14,398 bases of DNA from contig JASLCG010000016.1 of NCBI GenBank assembly GCA_030151885.1, forward strand, positions 1 to 14,398. The letters run 5' to 3'. Every line of letters starts with the position of its first letter. The stretch's first letter is position 1. Below the pieces are notes generated by a model, which was given only the letters and a program-made list of their open reading frames with translations, ran no database searches and was not told the origin of the DNA. This DNA is from Bacteroides sp. (GTDB lineage: Bacteria > Bacteroidota > Bacteroidia > Bacteroidales > Bacteroidaceae). A program made the position numbers and the translations under genes. Positions 1 through 7,069 of this stretch are shown piece after piece.

Positions 1-715
1 TGAATTCTTGAACTAGCCAGTCAATAATAACTTGGTCAAAATCATCTCCACCTAAGTGAGTATCACCATTAGTAGATAGAACTTCAAACACACCGTCACC
101 AAAGTCTAGAATTGAGATATCAAAAGTACCACCACCAAGGTCAAACACAGCAACCTTCATCTCTTGATCTGATTTTTCAACACCGTAAGCAAGAGCAGCA
201 GCAGTAGGTTCGTTAATAATACGTTTCACCTCAAGACCTGCAATTTGACCAGCCTCTTTTGTAGCTTGACGTTGTGAGTCTGAGAAATATGCAGGAACTG
301 TAATTACAGCCTCTGTTACTTCTTGTCCTAAATAGTCTTCTGCAGTTTGCTTCATTTTTTGAAGTACCATTGCAGAAAGTTCTTGTGGAGTGTAAAGCTG
401 ACCATCAATATCTACACATGGAGTACCATTATCATTTTGAACAACTTTGTAAGGAACTCGTCCTACTTCTTGTTGTACTTGGCCCCAGTTTTCACCCATA
501 AATCTCTTAATAGATGAAATTGTATTTTGTGGATTAGTGATTGCTTGACGTTTAGCTGGATCACCTATTTTTCTTTCTCCATCTTTTAAAAATGCAATAA
601 CAGATGGAGTTGTTCTTTTACCTTCACTATTTGTAATAACTACTGGCTCATTACCTTCAAAAACTGAAACGCAAGAGTTTGTAGTTCCTAAGTCTATACC
701 TATAATTTTTCCCAT
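1..715 (-). CDS. dnaK: Molecular chaperone DnaK (Hsp70), N-terminal part, cut by window edge
   Basis: ATP-dependent cytosolic Hsp70 chaperone that binds exposed hydrophobic peptides together with DnaJ and GrpE. Translating the minus strand from the ATG at 715-713 gives 238 uninterrupted codons that leave the left edge, so only the first part of the nucleotide-binding domain is present. Visible Hsp70 signatures are the phosphate-1 loop GIDLGTTNS (residues 6-14), VPYKVV (88-93), the ITVPAYF stretch (138-144), the NEPTAAALAYG motif (168-178) and the phosphate-2 loop FDLGGGTFD (191-199), followed by GDTHLGGDDFD (217-227). The start is the canonical MGKIIGIDLGTTNS Hsp70 start. The gene is divergent from the importer operon across a 244-base gap. 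No CIRCE-type inverted repeat (HrcA operator) is visible in that gap. The identification is secure; the C-terminal substrate-binding domain cannot be assessed. Confidence 0.97.
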   Translation of the reverse strand, partial: MGKIIGIDLGTTNSCVSVFEGNEPVVITNSEGKRTTPSVIAFLKDGERKIGDPAKRQAITNPQNTISSIKRFMGENWGQVQQEVGRVPYKVVQNDNGTPCVDIDGQLYTPQELSAMVLQKMKQTAEDYLGQEVTEAVITVPAYFSDSQRQATKEAGQIAGLEVKRIINEPTAAALAYGVEKSDQEMKVAVFDLGGGTFDISILDFGDGVFEVLSTNGDTHLGGDDFDQVIIDWLVQEF

Positions 716-905
716 AAGTCTATATATTTTTTTAATTTATTATTCTATTTAATACTGCCGATTACTCGACTACACAATATAAAACAAACATTGTGCCATA
801 AGTTTATTCTTTATTAATTCTCTTTAATTCTGCCTATTTGACAGCTTAATCTTAATTATTATGCCAAAATAGACGGTTAGTAGAACATTTTCTTAAATCA
901 GCAAT

Positions 906-913
906 CAAACCTA
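906..913 (-). promoter_or_regulatory. Candidate -7 box for dnaK (minus strand)
   Basis: The plus strand reads CAAACCTA here, so the minus strand carries TAGGTTTG, an exact fit to the Bacteroidetes -7 consensus TAnnTTTG. It would start transcription near 900 and give dnaK a leader of roughly 185 bases. I could not see a matching -33 TTTG at the usual distance, so this is a candidate only; a stress promoter nearer the gene is equally possible. Confidence 0.35.
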
Positions 914-931
914 ATTCTAATACTAAATTTA

Positions 932-939
932 TATCTTTG
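932..939 (+). promoter_or_regulatory. -7 box for the ABC importer operon
   Basis: TATCTTTG matches the Bacteroidetes -7 consensus TAnnTTTG exactly. The predicted start of transcription, about 945, lies only about 15 bases before the ATG at 960, giving a very short leader. A convincing -33 TTTG is not present about 20 bases upstream. Because the leader is so short, there is no room for a cobalamin or other riboswitch upstream of the importer genes. Confidence 0.5.
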
Positions 940-959
940 TCTTACTTAAAGAAAGCAAT

Positions 960-2090
960 ATGAACAACCTTATAAAATATCTCTTTGTACTATTAATCTT
1001 ATCAACAATAACAAGTTGTAAGAATCAGTCCAACATTAATAATAAGTCCAAAAATGATGCCATAAGTTATGCCTGTGGATTTTCTATAGACGAGTCTGAC
1101 AAAAACTACATAAAACTGACAATATTTAACCCGTGGAATGACTATAAGACACATTCTATCTATTATTTGACTAAAAACATCCAAACTATAACTCCTCAAG
1201 ATGGAATAAAAATAGAAATTCCAGTAAAAAAAGTAATGGTTAACTCTGCTACTTACCTTGGCTTTATAGAACTATTAGACGAGCTAAAGAGTGTTACAGC
1301 TATATGCAACACCAAGTATATCTATAATAAAGAGATACTAAAAGGAGTGAAAGATGGGATAATAGAAGATCTTGGAGATTCATTCCAATTAGATATGGAG
1401 CGTCTAATTCTCTCTAAACCTGATGTAATATTTACATCAGCATACAACGGAGATGCCACAGAAGCAGATAATTTTAAACGTTATAAACTAACACCCATAT
1501 TTAATATGGAGTGGATGGAACCTTCTCTTTTAGCTAGAGCAGAATGGATTAAGGTTATTGGAGCGTTCTATAATAAACTTGATTTAGCTTTTGAAGTTTT
1601 TAATGAAATTGAAAATAACTACAAACATGCTAAACAGATTGCACTAATGGCTAAATCAACACCAACTATTTTATCTGGCAGAGATTTTAATGGAACATGG
1701 TCTATGCCTTCTGGAAATAGTTATAATGCAGAACTTTTTAAAGCTGCAAAAGGAAGTTATTTATACCAGAACGACACAAAGTATAAAGGCAGTATACCAG
1801 TAACAATTGAAGAAGCCTTAATCTACTTCTATGATGCAGATATATGGATCAATGCACAGGCAACATCTCTAGAAGAGCTAGCTAAGACTAATGATAAATA
1901 TAAGCTGTTTAAAGCCTTTAAAACAAAGAGTGTTTATAGTAATGACAAAAGGGCTAATTCTCATGGCGGAAATGACTACTGGGAAATGGGAGTGGCTAAA
2001 CCAGACTTAGTATTAAAAGACTTAGTCAAAGTGCTACATCCTGATTTATTACCTGATTACGAGCTCACTTTTATGAATAAATTAGACTAA
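960..2090 (+). CDS. ABC importer substrate-binding lipoprotein (FecB/BtuF-like, iron-complex or cobalamin family)
   Basis: Predicted periplasm-facing lipoprotein that captures a metal chelate (siderophore-iron, heme or corrinoid) and delivers it to the permease encoded next door. Residues 1-20 form a lipoprotein signal with a hydrophobic core and the lipobox ITSC, so the mature protein starts at Cys20. The rest (376 aa total) resembles the Bacteroidetes branch of the PF01497 periplasmic-binding family: a first lobe from about residue 85, the SKPDVIF segment near 152-158 that ends many such first lobes, a long connecting helix near 190-225, and a C-terminal lobe ending in the GGNDYWEMG and KPDLVLKDL stretches, where substrate-proximal residues often lie. 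The 1-base overlap with the permease gene (TAATG) implies translational coupling. The substrate cannot be read from sequence; a cobalamin or iron-complex label is family-level inference. Confidence 0.85.
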   Translation: MNNLIKYLFVLLILSTITSCKNQSNINNKSKNDAISYACGFSIDESDKNYIKLTIFNPWNDYKTHSIYYLTKNIQTITPQDGIKIEIPVKKVMVNSATYLGFIELLDELKSVTAICNTKYIYNKEILKGVKDGIIEDLGDSFQLDMERLILSKPDVIFTSAYNGDATEADNFKRYKLTPIFNMEWMEPSLLARAEWIKVIGAFYNKLDLAFEVFNEIENNYKHAKQIALMAKSTPTILSGRDFNGTWSMPSGNSYNAELFKAAKGSYLYQNDTKYKGSIPVTIEEALIYFYDADIWINAQATSLEELAKTNDKYKLFKAFKTKSVYSNDKRANSHGGNDYWEMGVAKPDLVLKDLVKVLHPDLLPDYELTFMNKLD

Positions 2091-3076
2091 TGAGAACTAC
2101 TTTTAAATTTTTCATACTAGCTATTACATGTCTTACTGCACTGTTTTTTGACATTCTTTTAGGAAGTGCTATTATTCCTATATCCGAAGTTTGGAATAGC
2201 TTTTTTACTAATGAAACATCTATTTTCTCAGAAATAATTTTGAATTATAGAGTTCCTAAAGCAATTACAGCACTGCTAATTGGTGCTGCATTAGCTAATG
2301 CGGGGTTACTTATGCAAACTCTATTTAAAAATCCACTAGCGGGACCTGATGTGTTAGGTATAAATTCTGGGGCTAGCTTAGGAGTTGCCATTATTACTCT
2401 TGGAGGGGTATCGATGAGTACTATCCTTGGAGGATATACACAGGTTATGGCAGCTATTTTAGGAGCATCTACTATATTATTACTCATTTTAGCCATATCT
2501 ACTAAAGTAAAAAGTTCAATTTCTTTACTTATCGTAGGTGTTATGTTTGGCTATTTTACAAGCTCTGTAGTCAGTATTTTACAAAGTATTAGTAATCCAG
2601 ATAGTCTTAAACTTTTTATAACATGGACCTTTGGAAGTCTATCGGGTGTTAGTTGGAATCAACTCGCTGTATTAAGCCCTATTATTTTATTAACACTATT
2701 CTGTTCTTTTTTAATAATTAAACAATTAAATGTTTTTCTACTAGGCAATGATTATGCACAGGCTTTAGGTGTTAACACATCAACTATAAGAATATATATT
2801 ATTATTATAACAGCTCTACTAACAGGTGCTGCTACAGCCTTTACTGGTCCAATTGGATTTATAGGTATTACAACTCCACACATTGCACGTGGGTTATTTA
2901 AAACATCTAATCACAAAATAGTACTCCCCGCATCCATTCTATTAGGTTCGACAATTCTGATGCTGTGTGATATTATCTCTCAACTACCTGGATTAAAAAT
3001 GTCTCTCCCTATTAATGCAGTAACATCCTTATTCGGTGCTCCTATTATATTATGGATTATATTAAAACGAAAATAG
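2090..3076 (+). CDS. FecCD/BtuC-family ABC transporter permease
   Basis: Integral inner-membrane permease subunit of an iron-complex/cobalamin-type importer; two copies normally pair with two ATPases. Its 328 residues match the full length of the family and are strongly hydrophobic throughout, consistent with about ten membrane helices. The family hallmarks are present: GAALANAGLLMQ followed by NPLAGPDVLGINSGASLG (about residues 61-95), and GPIGFIGITTPHIAR (about 254-268), which forms the contact region for the ATPase. The ATG shares its A with the stop codon of the upstream binding protein. The stop codon lies inside the stem of a hairpin terminator, so the operon appears to end here. No ATP-binding subunit is encoded in this operon or elsewhere in the window, so the importer must borrow an ATPase from another locus or be incomplete. 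Confidence 0.92.
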   Translation: MRTTFKFFILAITCLTALFFDILLGSAIIPISEVWNSFFTNETSIFSEIILNYRVPKAITALLIGAALANAGLLMQTLFKNPLAGPDVLGINSGASLGVAIITLGGVSMSTILGGYTQVMAAILGASTILLLILAISTKVKSSISLLIVGVMFGYFTSSVVSILQSISNPDSLKLFITWTFGSLSGVSWNQLAVLSPIILLTLFCSFLIIKQLNVFLLGNDYAQALGVNTSTIRIYIIIITALLTGAATAFTGPIGFIGITTPHIARGLFKTSNHKIVLPASILLGSTILMLCDIISQLPGLKMSLPINAVTSLFGAPIILWIILKRK

Positions 3077-3106
3077 GTCTGTACCACTCAGATACAAACC
3101 TATTTT
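3070..3106. terminator. Bidirectional intrinsic terminator between permease and META-lipoprotein genes
   Basis: The inverted repeat pairs AAAATAGGT (3070-3078) with ACCTATTTT (3098-3106), then a C/A mismatch (3079/3097), then TGTA (3080-3083) with TACA (3093-3096), leaving a 9-base loop. A run of T closes the stem on either strand. It lies between convergent genes and overlaps the permease stop codon at 3074-3076, so it can end both transcripts. Confidence 0.8.
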
Positions 3107-3129
3107 AAACTTGTTATATTTCTAATATA

Positions 3130-3945
3130 TTAATTTTCAACTTGAACAAAAGTCGCTAACTCACTTCCTTCAACATCATACAAAGTAAGAAGTAGCCCAT
3201 CGTCACTTAGCTTATATGTAAAAGCTGTGTTCAAACACTTTAAAAAAGAATTTTCTACAGACATATTAGGGCAGAACATTCTTGTTACGGCCATTTTATC
3301 AAAACGAATACCATTATTAACAGCCTTATCTAACATAAGTTCTCCATTAATAACATTACAACCAGCATTCCCATGAATGGTATTGTTTTCAACATCAAGC
3401 TTAATAAATGGAACCGATTTTTCGTTTTCCAAATCGTTCATTACCGACTTAGAATCAATAGTTTCTACTACCCATTTTTTACTTAATGCAAGAGCTACAT
3501 TAGCCTCTTTTTTAACAGTTAGAACTGCTACAGCCTTTTTACCTGATCCATACAATCCAATTTGGTCTTCGTTTAGTTTTTTGAAAGATTTTACAGATTC
3601 TAGCATTTTATGTACTCTAGCTTCAATCTCCATATCTGGACAAGCCATTAAAGTACCTGCTACTTGTCCAAAAGAGATAGAGCCTTCTTTAGAACCTAGC
3701 TTATAGCTACCCATCATTCGGTTACAGCCACTACTTCCATAGAATCTACTTTCAGAAATATCGAAACCTATATAAGGAAAAGGTTGATGTTCTGCAGGAA
3801 CTACTGACATGCCATTTATTTCAACAATTTCCCACTCACCATTTAAGGTGGCAGAAGATTTAGCAACATTCTGAACCGACTTACAAGACTGCAATCCAAT
3901 CATAGCAACAAGCATTAATAGTGTAGTGAATAAGGATTTTTTCAT
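3130..3945 (-). CDS. Lipoprotein with two META (HslJ-like) domains
   Basis: Predicted envelope lipoprotein. The signal peptide ends in the lipobox GLQSC, with lipidated Cys21. Two tandem META domains follow (PF03724 family, as in E. coli HslJ): the first about residues 34-145, the second about 152-266. Each has the family pattern of a W near its start (WEI at 38; WVV at 158), a glycine/cysteine turn (SSGCNRMMGSY, 71-81; GNAGCNVINGE, 192-202) and a later CP motif (MACPD, 100-104; MFCPN, 223-227). The paired cysteines, Cys74/Cys102 and Cys196/Cys225, could form one disulfide per domain. HslJ is linked to heat shock and novobiocin resistance in E. coli, but the molecular function of META domains is unsettled; I infer only an envelope or stress role. 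It is a single gene, convergent with the importer pair and ending at the shared hairpin. Confidence 0.88.
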   Translation of the reverse strand: MKKSLFTTLLMLVAMIGLQSCKSVQNVAKSSATLNGEWEIVEINGMSVVPAEHQPFPYIGFDISESRFYGSSGCNRMMGSYKLGSKEGSISFGQVAGTLMACPDMEIEARVHKMLESVKSFKKLNEDQIGLYGSGKKAVAVLTVKKEANVALALSKKWVVETIDSKSVMNDLENEKSVPFIKLDVENNTIHGNAGCNVINGELMLDKAVNNGIRFDKMAVTRMFCPNMSVENSFLKCLNTAFTYKLSDDGLLLTLYDVEGSELATFVQVEN

Positions 3946-4223
3946 ACGATTATCTTTTTATAAAACAATCTTAATACTCTATGTTCTAAAGGAGTACTAA
4001 TTTCATTAATTTATTATTAACTGCGAATCTAAATATTTTTTAGATAGTATACGCTACGTTTATAACAAAAAAGGCTAATGAATGTTTAAAGAAATGTAAG
4101 AGATTTTACATAATTACCCCAACAAAAAATGAACTATGCCTTTATACGAGTAAACCAAAAATAAACTTGTATATTTGCTAGAGTAATGTCAATTTTTTAA
4201 CCCCCTAAAACAACAGTATAGAA
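3946..4223. other. Intergenic region between divergent META-lipoprotein and recA-operon genes
   Basis: This 278-base AT-rich gap separates two divergent genes and should hold both promoters. On the plus strand a good -7 box is visible at 4170-4177. For the minus-strand lipoprotein the nearest candidate is CAATCTTA on the plus strand at 3966-3973 (minus TAAGATTG, one mismatch to TAnnTTTG), too weak to call. I see no ORF with family resemblance, no RNA gene and no strong hairpin here. Confidence 0.5.
4170..4177 (+). promoter_or_regulatory. -7 box for the dehydrogenase-bcp-recA operon
   Basis: TATATTTG is an exact TAnnTTTG match. Transcription would start near 4183 and leave a leader of about 40 bases before the ATG at 4224. 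A -33 TTTG is not evident 19-21 bases upstream. It is the only consensus box found ahead of the three-gene operon and no box is apparent between the genes, so recA expression probably depends on it. Confidence 0.5.
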
Positions 4224-5417
4224 ATGGGTAAAGTCCTTATTATCGGTGCTGGCGGTGTAGGAACCGTAGTAGCACACAAAGTGGCACAAAATGCCGATGT
4301 TTTTTCTGATATAATGATTGCTAGCCGCACCAAATCAAAATGCGATGCAATTGTAGAGGCTATTGGCAATCCAAATATTAAAACTGCAAAGGTAGATGCT
4401 GATAATGTAGCAGAATTAGTAAGTCTATTTAATTCATTCAAACCAGATATAGTTATTAACGTAGCACTGCCTTATCAAGACCTTACTATTATGGATGCTT
4501 GTCTTGAAGCTGGAGTTAACTACCTAGATACAGCTAACTATGAACCTTTAGACGAAGCTAAATACCAATATAGCTGGCAATGGGCATATCATGATAAGTT
4601 TAAAGAAGCTGGTCTTACTGCTATCCTTGGTTGTGGTTTTGACCCGGGTGTTACTGGTGTATTTACTGCATATGCTGCCAAACATCATTTTGATGAAATT
4701 GAATATTTAGATATTGTTGACTGTAATGCAGGAGATCATCATAAAGCTTTTGCTACTAACTTCAACCCAGAAATTAACATCCGTGAGATTACTCAAAAGG
4801 GTAAATACTGGAAAGATGGTGAGTGGGTAGAAACTGAACCACTTTCAATAAAGAAAGTAATTAACTATCCTGAGGTTGGACCTAAAGATTCGTACCTTCT
4901 TTATCATGAAGAGTTAGAGTCATTAGTAAAACACTTCCCTACCATCAAGAGAGCTAGATTTTGGATGACATTTGGTCAAGAGTATCTTACTCATTTACGT
5001 GTTATTCAAAACATTGGAATGGCTAGTATTAAGCCAATCAACTATAATGGCCAAGAAATTGTACCAATTCAATTCTTAAAAGCTGTACTTCCAAATCCTC
5101 AAGATTTAGGAGAAAATTACACTGGACAAACTTCAATAGGTTGCCGTATCCGTGGTAAAAAAGACGGAAAAGAAAAAACATACTACGTATACAACAACTG
5201 TAGCCACGAAGCTGCATATAAAGAGACTGGTATGCAAGGTGTAAGTTACACAACAGGTGTACCTGCTACTATTGGAGCTAAAATGTTCTTAGAAGGAAAA
5301 TGGAAAAAACCTGGAGTTTTCAATGTCGAGCAGTTTAATCCAGATCCATTTATGGAACAATTAAATAAACAAGGTTTGCCTTGGCACGAACTAACTAATA
5401 TAGACTTAGAATTATGA
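4224..5417 (+). CDS. Carboxynorspermidine/carboxyspermidine dehydrogenase (saccharopine dehydrogenase family)
   Basis: Cytosolic NADPH-dependent enzyme predicted to condense aspartate semialdehyde with a diamine (putrescine or diaminopropane) to form carboxyspermidine or carboxynorspermidine, the first step of the alternative spermidine pathway; a decarboxylase (NspC type, not in this window) completes it. The 397 residues begin with a Rossmann fold carrying GAGGVG (8-13), and align well from memory with the Vibrio cholerae enzyme over ASRTKSKCDAI (33-43), GCGFDPGV (about 136-143), a glycine/aspartate-rich NAGDHHKAFATNF segment (about 169-181), YTGQTSIGC, and YNNCSHEAAY followed by SYTTGVPA near the C terminus. 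Databases often call this family saccharopine dehydrogenase or Lys1, but bacterial lysine synthesis does not use that reaction, so the polyamine role is more likely. It is first gene of the operon; its TGA overlaps the ATG of bcp by 4 bases. Confidence 0.85.
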   Translation: MGKVLIIGAGGVGTVVAHKVAQNADVFSDIMIASRTKSKCDAIVEAIGNPNIKTAKVDADNVAELVSLFNSFKPDIVINVALPYQDLTIMDACLEAGVNYLDTANYEPLDEAKYQYSWQWAYHDKFKEAGLTAILGCGFDPGVTGVFTAYAAKHHFDEIEYLDIVDCNAGDHHKAFATNFNPEINIREITQKGKYWKDGEWVETEPLSIKKVINYPEVGPKDSYLLYHEELESLVKHFPTIKRARFWMTFGQEYLTHLRVIQNIGMASIKPINYNGQEIVPIQFLKAVLPNPQDLGENYTGQTSIGCRIRGKKDGKEKTYYVYNNCSHEAAYKETGMQGVSYTTGVPATIGAKMFLEGKWKKPGVFNVEQFNPDPFMEQLNKQGLPWHELTNIDLEL

Positions 5418-5875
5418 TTAAAGTAGGTGATAAAGCTCCTCAAGTTTTAGGACTTAATGAAAAAGGAGAAGAAGTTAATCTAGCAAACTATAAAGGGAAA
5501 AAAGTCGTTTTATACTTTTATCCTAAAGATAGTACCCCTGGATGCACAACACAAGCTTGTAATTTAAGAGATAATTATGAAGCCCTGCGCAAAGAAGGAT
5601 ACGAAGTTATTGGAGCTAGTATTGATAGCGAAAAAAGTCACCAACGATTCATTGAAAAAAATAATATCCCATTTCCACTAATTGCTGATACTGATAAAAA
5701 GCTTGTAGAGGCATATGGTGTATATGGTGAAAAGAAAAACTATGGACGTACCTATATGGGGACTTTTAGAACTACGTTTATAATTAATGAAGAAGGAGTT
5801 GTAGAGCGAATTATAGAACCAAAAGAGGTTAAAACTAAGATTCATGCCGAACAAATCCTGAATACGAATAAATAA
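5414..5875 (+). CDS. bcp: Thioredoxin-dependent thiol peroxidase (Bcp/PrxQ peroxiredoxin)
   Basis: Cytosolic atypical 2-Cys peroxiredoxin that reduces hydrogen peroxide and organic hydroperoxides using thioredoxin. It has 153 residues, close to the usual Bcp length. The active-site stretch YPKDSTPGCTTQAC places the peroxidatic cysteine at Cys44, with the Pro37/Thr41 environment of peroxiredoxins, and the resolving cysteine five residues later at Cys49, as in E. coli Bcp (Cys45/Cys50). The conserved arginine of the active site is probably the one in GTFRTTF. The start ATG overlaps the upstream stop codon (ATGA), implying translational coupling to the dehydrogenase, and recA follows after a single base. 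The position ties peroxide defence to the DNA-repair gene downstream in one transcript. Confidence 0.95.
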   Translation: MIKVGDKAPQVLGLNEKGEEVNLANYKGKKVVLYFYPKDSTPGCTTQACNLRDNYEALRKEGYEVIGASIDSEKSHQRFIEKNNIPFPLIADTDKKLVEAYGVYGEKKNYGRTYMGTFRTTFIINEEGVVERIIEPKEVKTKIHAEQILNTNK

Positions 5876-5876
5876 T

Positions 5877-6911
5877 ATGGCTAAAAAAGAAGAACTTAAC
5901 TTTGATAACAATATGGCAACTAATGAAAAATTAAAAGCACTTCAAGTTGCTATGGACAAGATTGAGAAGAACTATGGTAAAGGTTCTATCATGAAGTTAG
6001 GCGACGAAGTTATTGAAAATATAGAAATAATTCCAACTGGATCAATTGCCCTAGACTCTGCTCTAGGTGTAGGTGGATATCCAAAAGGTAGAATTGTTGA
6101 AATTTATGGTCCAGAGTCTTCTGGTAAAACAACACTTGCAATACATGCTATAGCTGAAGCTCAAAAAAAAGGAGGTATTGCAGCATTTATTGATGCTGAA
6201 CATGCTTTCGACAGATTTTATGCTTCAAAACTAGGTGTAGATGTAGATAACTTATGGATTTCTCAACCAGACAACGGTGAGCAAGCTTTAGAGATTGCAG
6301 AACAGTTAATACGTTCATCTGCTGTTGATATTATAGTTATTGACTCTGTAGCAGCACTTACTCCTAAAGCAGAAATAGAAGGAGAAATGGGAGATAATAA
6401 AGTTGGTTTACAAGCTAGACTTATGTCTCAAGCACTTAGAAAACTAACATCTGCTGTAAGTAAAACAGGTACTACTTGTATTTTCATTAACCAACTTCGT
6501 GAAAAAATTGGGGTTATGTTTGGTAACCCTGAAACTACAACTGGTGGTAATGCGCTTAAATTCTATGCATCTGTACGTTTGGACATTCGCCGTGCTCAAC
6601 AAATTAAAGATGGAGACGAAGTTATTGGTAACCAAACCAGAGTTAAAGTGGTTAAGAATAAAGTAGCTCCTCCTTTTAGAAAAGCTGAATTTGACATTAT
6701 GTTCGGTGAAGGTATTTCTAAAGCTGGTGAAATTGTAGACCTAGGTGCTGATCTTGGCATTGTTAAGAAAAGCGGATCATGGTATAGCTATAATGAAACA
6801 AAATTAGGACAAGGTAGAGATGCAGCTAAAAAATGTATCTTAGATAATCCTGAACTTGCTGAAGAGTTAGAAAAACTTATATTTGAGGCTCTACAGGCTC
6901 CTAAGGAATAG
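5877..6911 (+). CDS. recA: Recombinase RecA
   Basis: Cytosolic DNA-dependent ATPase that forms filaments on single-stranded DNA, drives homologous strand exchange and stimulates LexA-type self-cleavage where present. The 344 residues carry the complete core: Walker A GPESSGKTT (78-86), the catalytic-glutamate region DAEHAFD (106-112), Walker B DIIVIDSVAAL (151-161), the MGDNKVGLQARLMSQALRK region (171-189) spanning loop L1, the NQLREKIGVMFGNPETTTGG span (205-224) including loop L2, and KVVKNKVAPPFR. The C terminus stops at LEKLIFEALQAPKE and lacks the long acidic tail of E. coli RecA. The ATG at 5877 lies 1 base after the bcp stop; an internal Met at residue 13 (MATNEKLKALQ, 5913) looks more like the usual RecA beginning and is a plausible alternative start. 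No LexA-like operator is visible. An intrinsic terminator follows. Confidence 0.98.
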   Translation: MAKKEELNFDNNMATNEKLKALQVAMDKIEKNYGKGSIMKLGDEVIENIEIIPTGSIALDSALGVGGYPKGRIVEIYGPESSGKTTLAIHAIAEAQKKGGIAAFIDAEHAFDRFYASKLGVDVDNLWISQPDNGEQALEIAEQLIRSSAVDIIVIDSVAALTPKAEIEGEMGDNKVGLQARLMSQALRKLTSAVSKTGTTCIFINQLREKIGVMFGNPETTTGGNALKFYASVRLDIRRAQQIKDGDEVIGNQTRVKVVKNKVAPPFRKAEFDIMFGEGISKAGEIVDLGADLGIVKKSGSWYSYNETKLGQGRDAAKKCILDNPELAEELEKLIFEALQAPKE

Positions 6912-6933
6912 TAAAATATTGATTATATAATTG

Positions 6934-6968
6934 ATAAGGCTCACAGTTTTGTGAGCCTTATTTTTTTT
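6934..6968 (+). terminator. Intrinsic terminator of the recA operon
   Basis: A perfect 12-base-pair stem (ATAAGGCTCACA at 6934-6945 with its complement at 6950-6961) with a 4-base GTTT loop is followed by an uninterrupted T run through 6968. It starts 23 bases after the recA stop codon. It is the strongest rho-independent terminator in the window. Confidence 0.95.
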
Positions 6969-7007
6969 AATATACTTAATGGAATATATAAGTTATTATA
7001 TAGCATA

Positions 7008-7041
7008 AATAAAGGGCAGCCAATATTAGCTGCCCTTTATT
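7008..7041 (-). terminator. Intrinsic terminator of the Dabb-dsbD operon
   Basis: A perfect 13-base-pair stem, AATAAAGGGCAGC (7008-7020) with GCTGCCCTTTATT (7029-7041), encloses an 8-base loop. It lies 28 bases beyond the dsbD stop codon on the minus strand, where the descending stem runs into a T-rich stretch. It is separate from the recA terminator, with about 40 bases between the two. Confidence 0.88.
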
Positions 7042-7069
7042 ATTAACGACAAAATGTAGATTATAAAAT

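Noticed and set aside
716..959. Possible CIRCE operator or cobalamin riboswitch between dnaK and the importer operon
   Set aside because: No GAGTGCTAA-type inverted repeat is present, and the predicted importer leader is only about 15 bases, so neither element is supported.
1002..1199. Minus-strand 65-codon open frame inside the binding-protein gene
   Set aside because: It lies antisense to a well-supported lipoprotein gene, has no family resemblance and no promoter box. The other antisense frames at 2245-2496, 3377-3706, 4205-4441, 5038-5253, 5246-5443, 5678-5911, 6444-6635 and 9782-10078 were dismissed for the same reason.
4224..5417. Reading the gene as a lysine-pathway saccharopine dehydrogenase
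   Set aside because: The sequence follows the carboxynorspermidine dehydrogenase pattern (GAGGVG start, GFDPGV, NAGDH, YNNCSHEAAY) rather than the fungal or animal lysine enzymes, and bacteria of this group do not make lysine that way.
6934..7041. The two neighbouring hairpins as a CRISPR-like or mobile-element inverted repeat
   Set aside because: Their stems differ in sequence and each is followed by T-rich sequence in the direction of the adjacent gene's transcription, so two independent terminators explain them.
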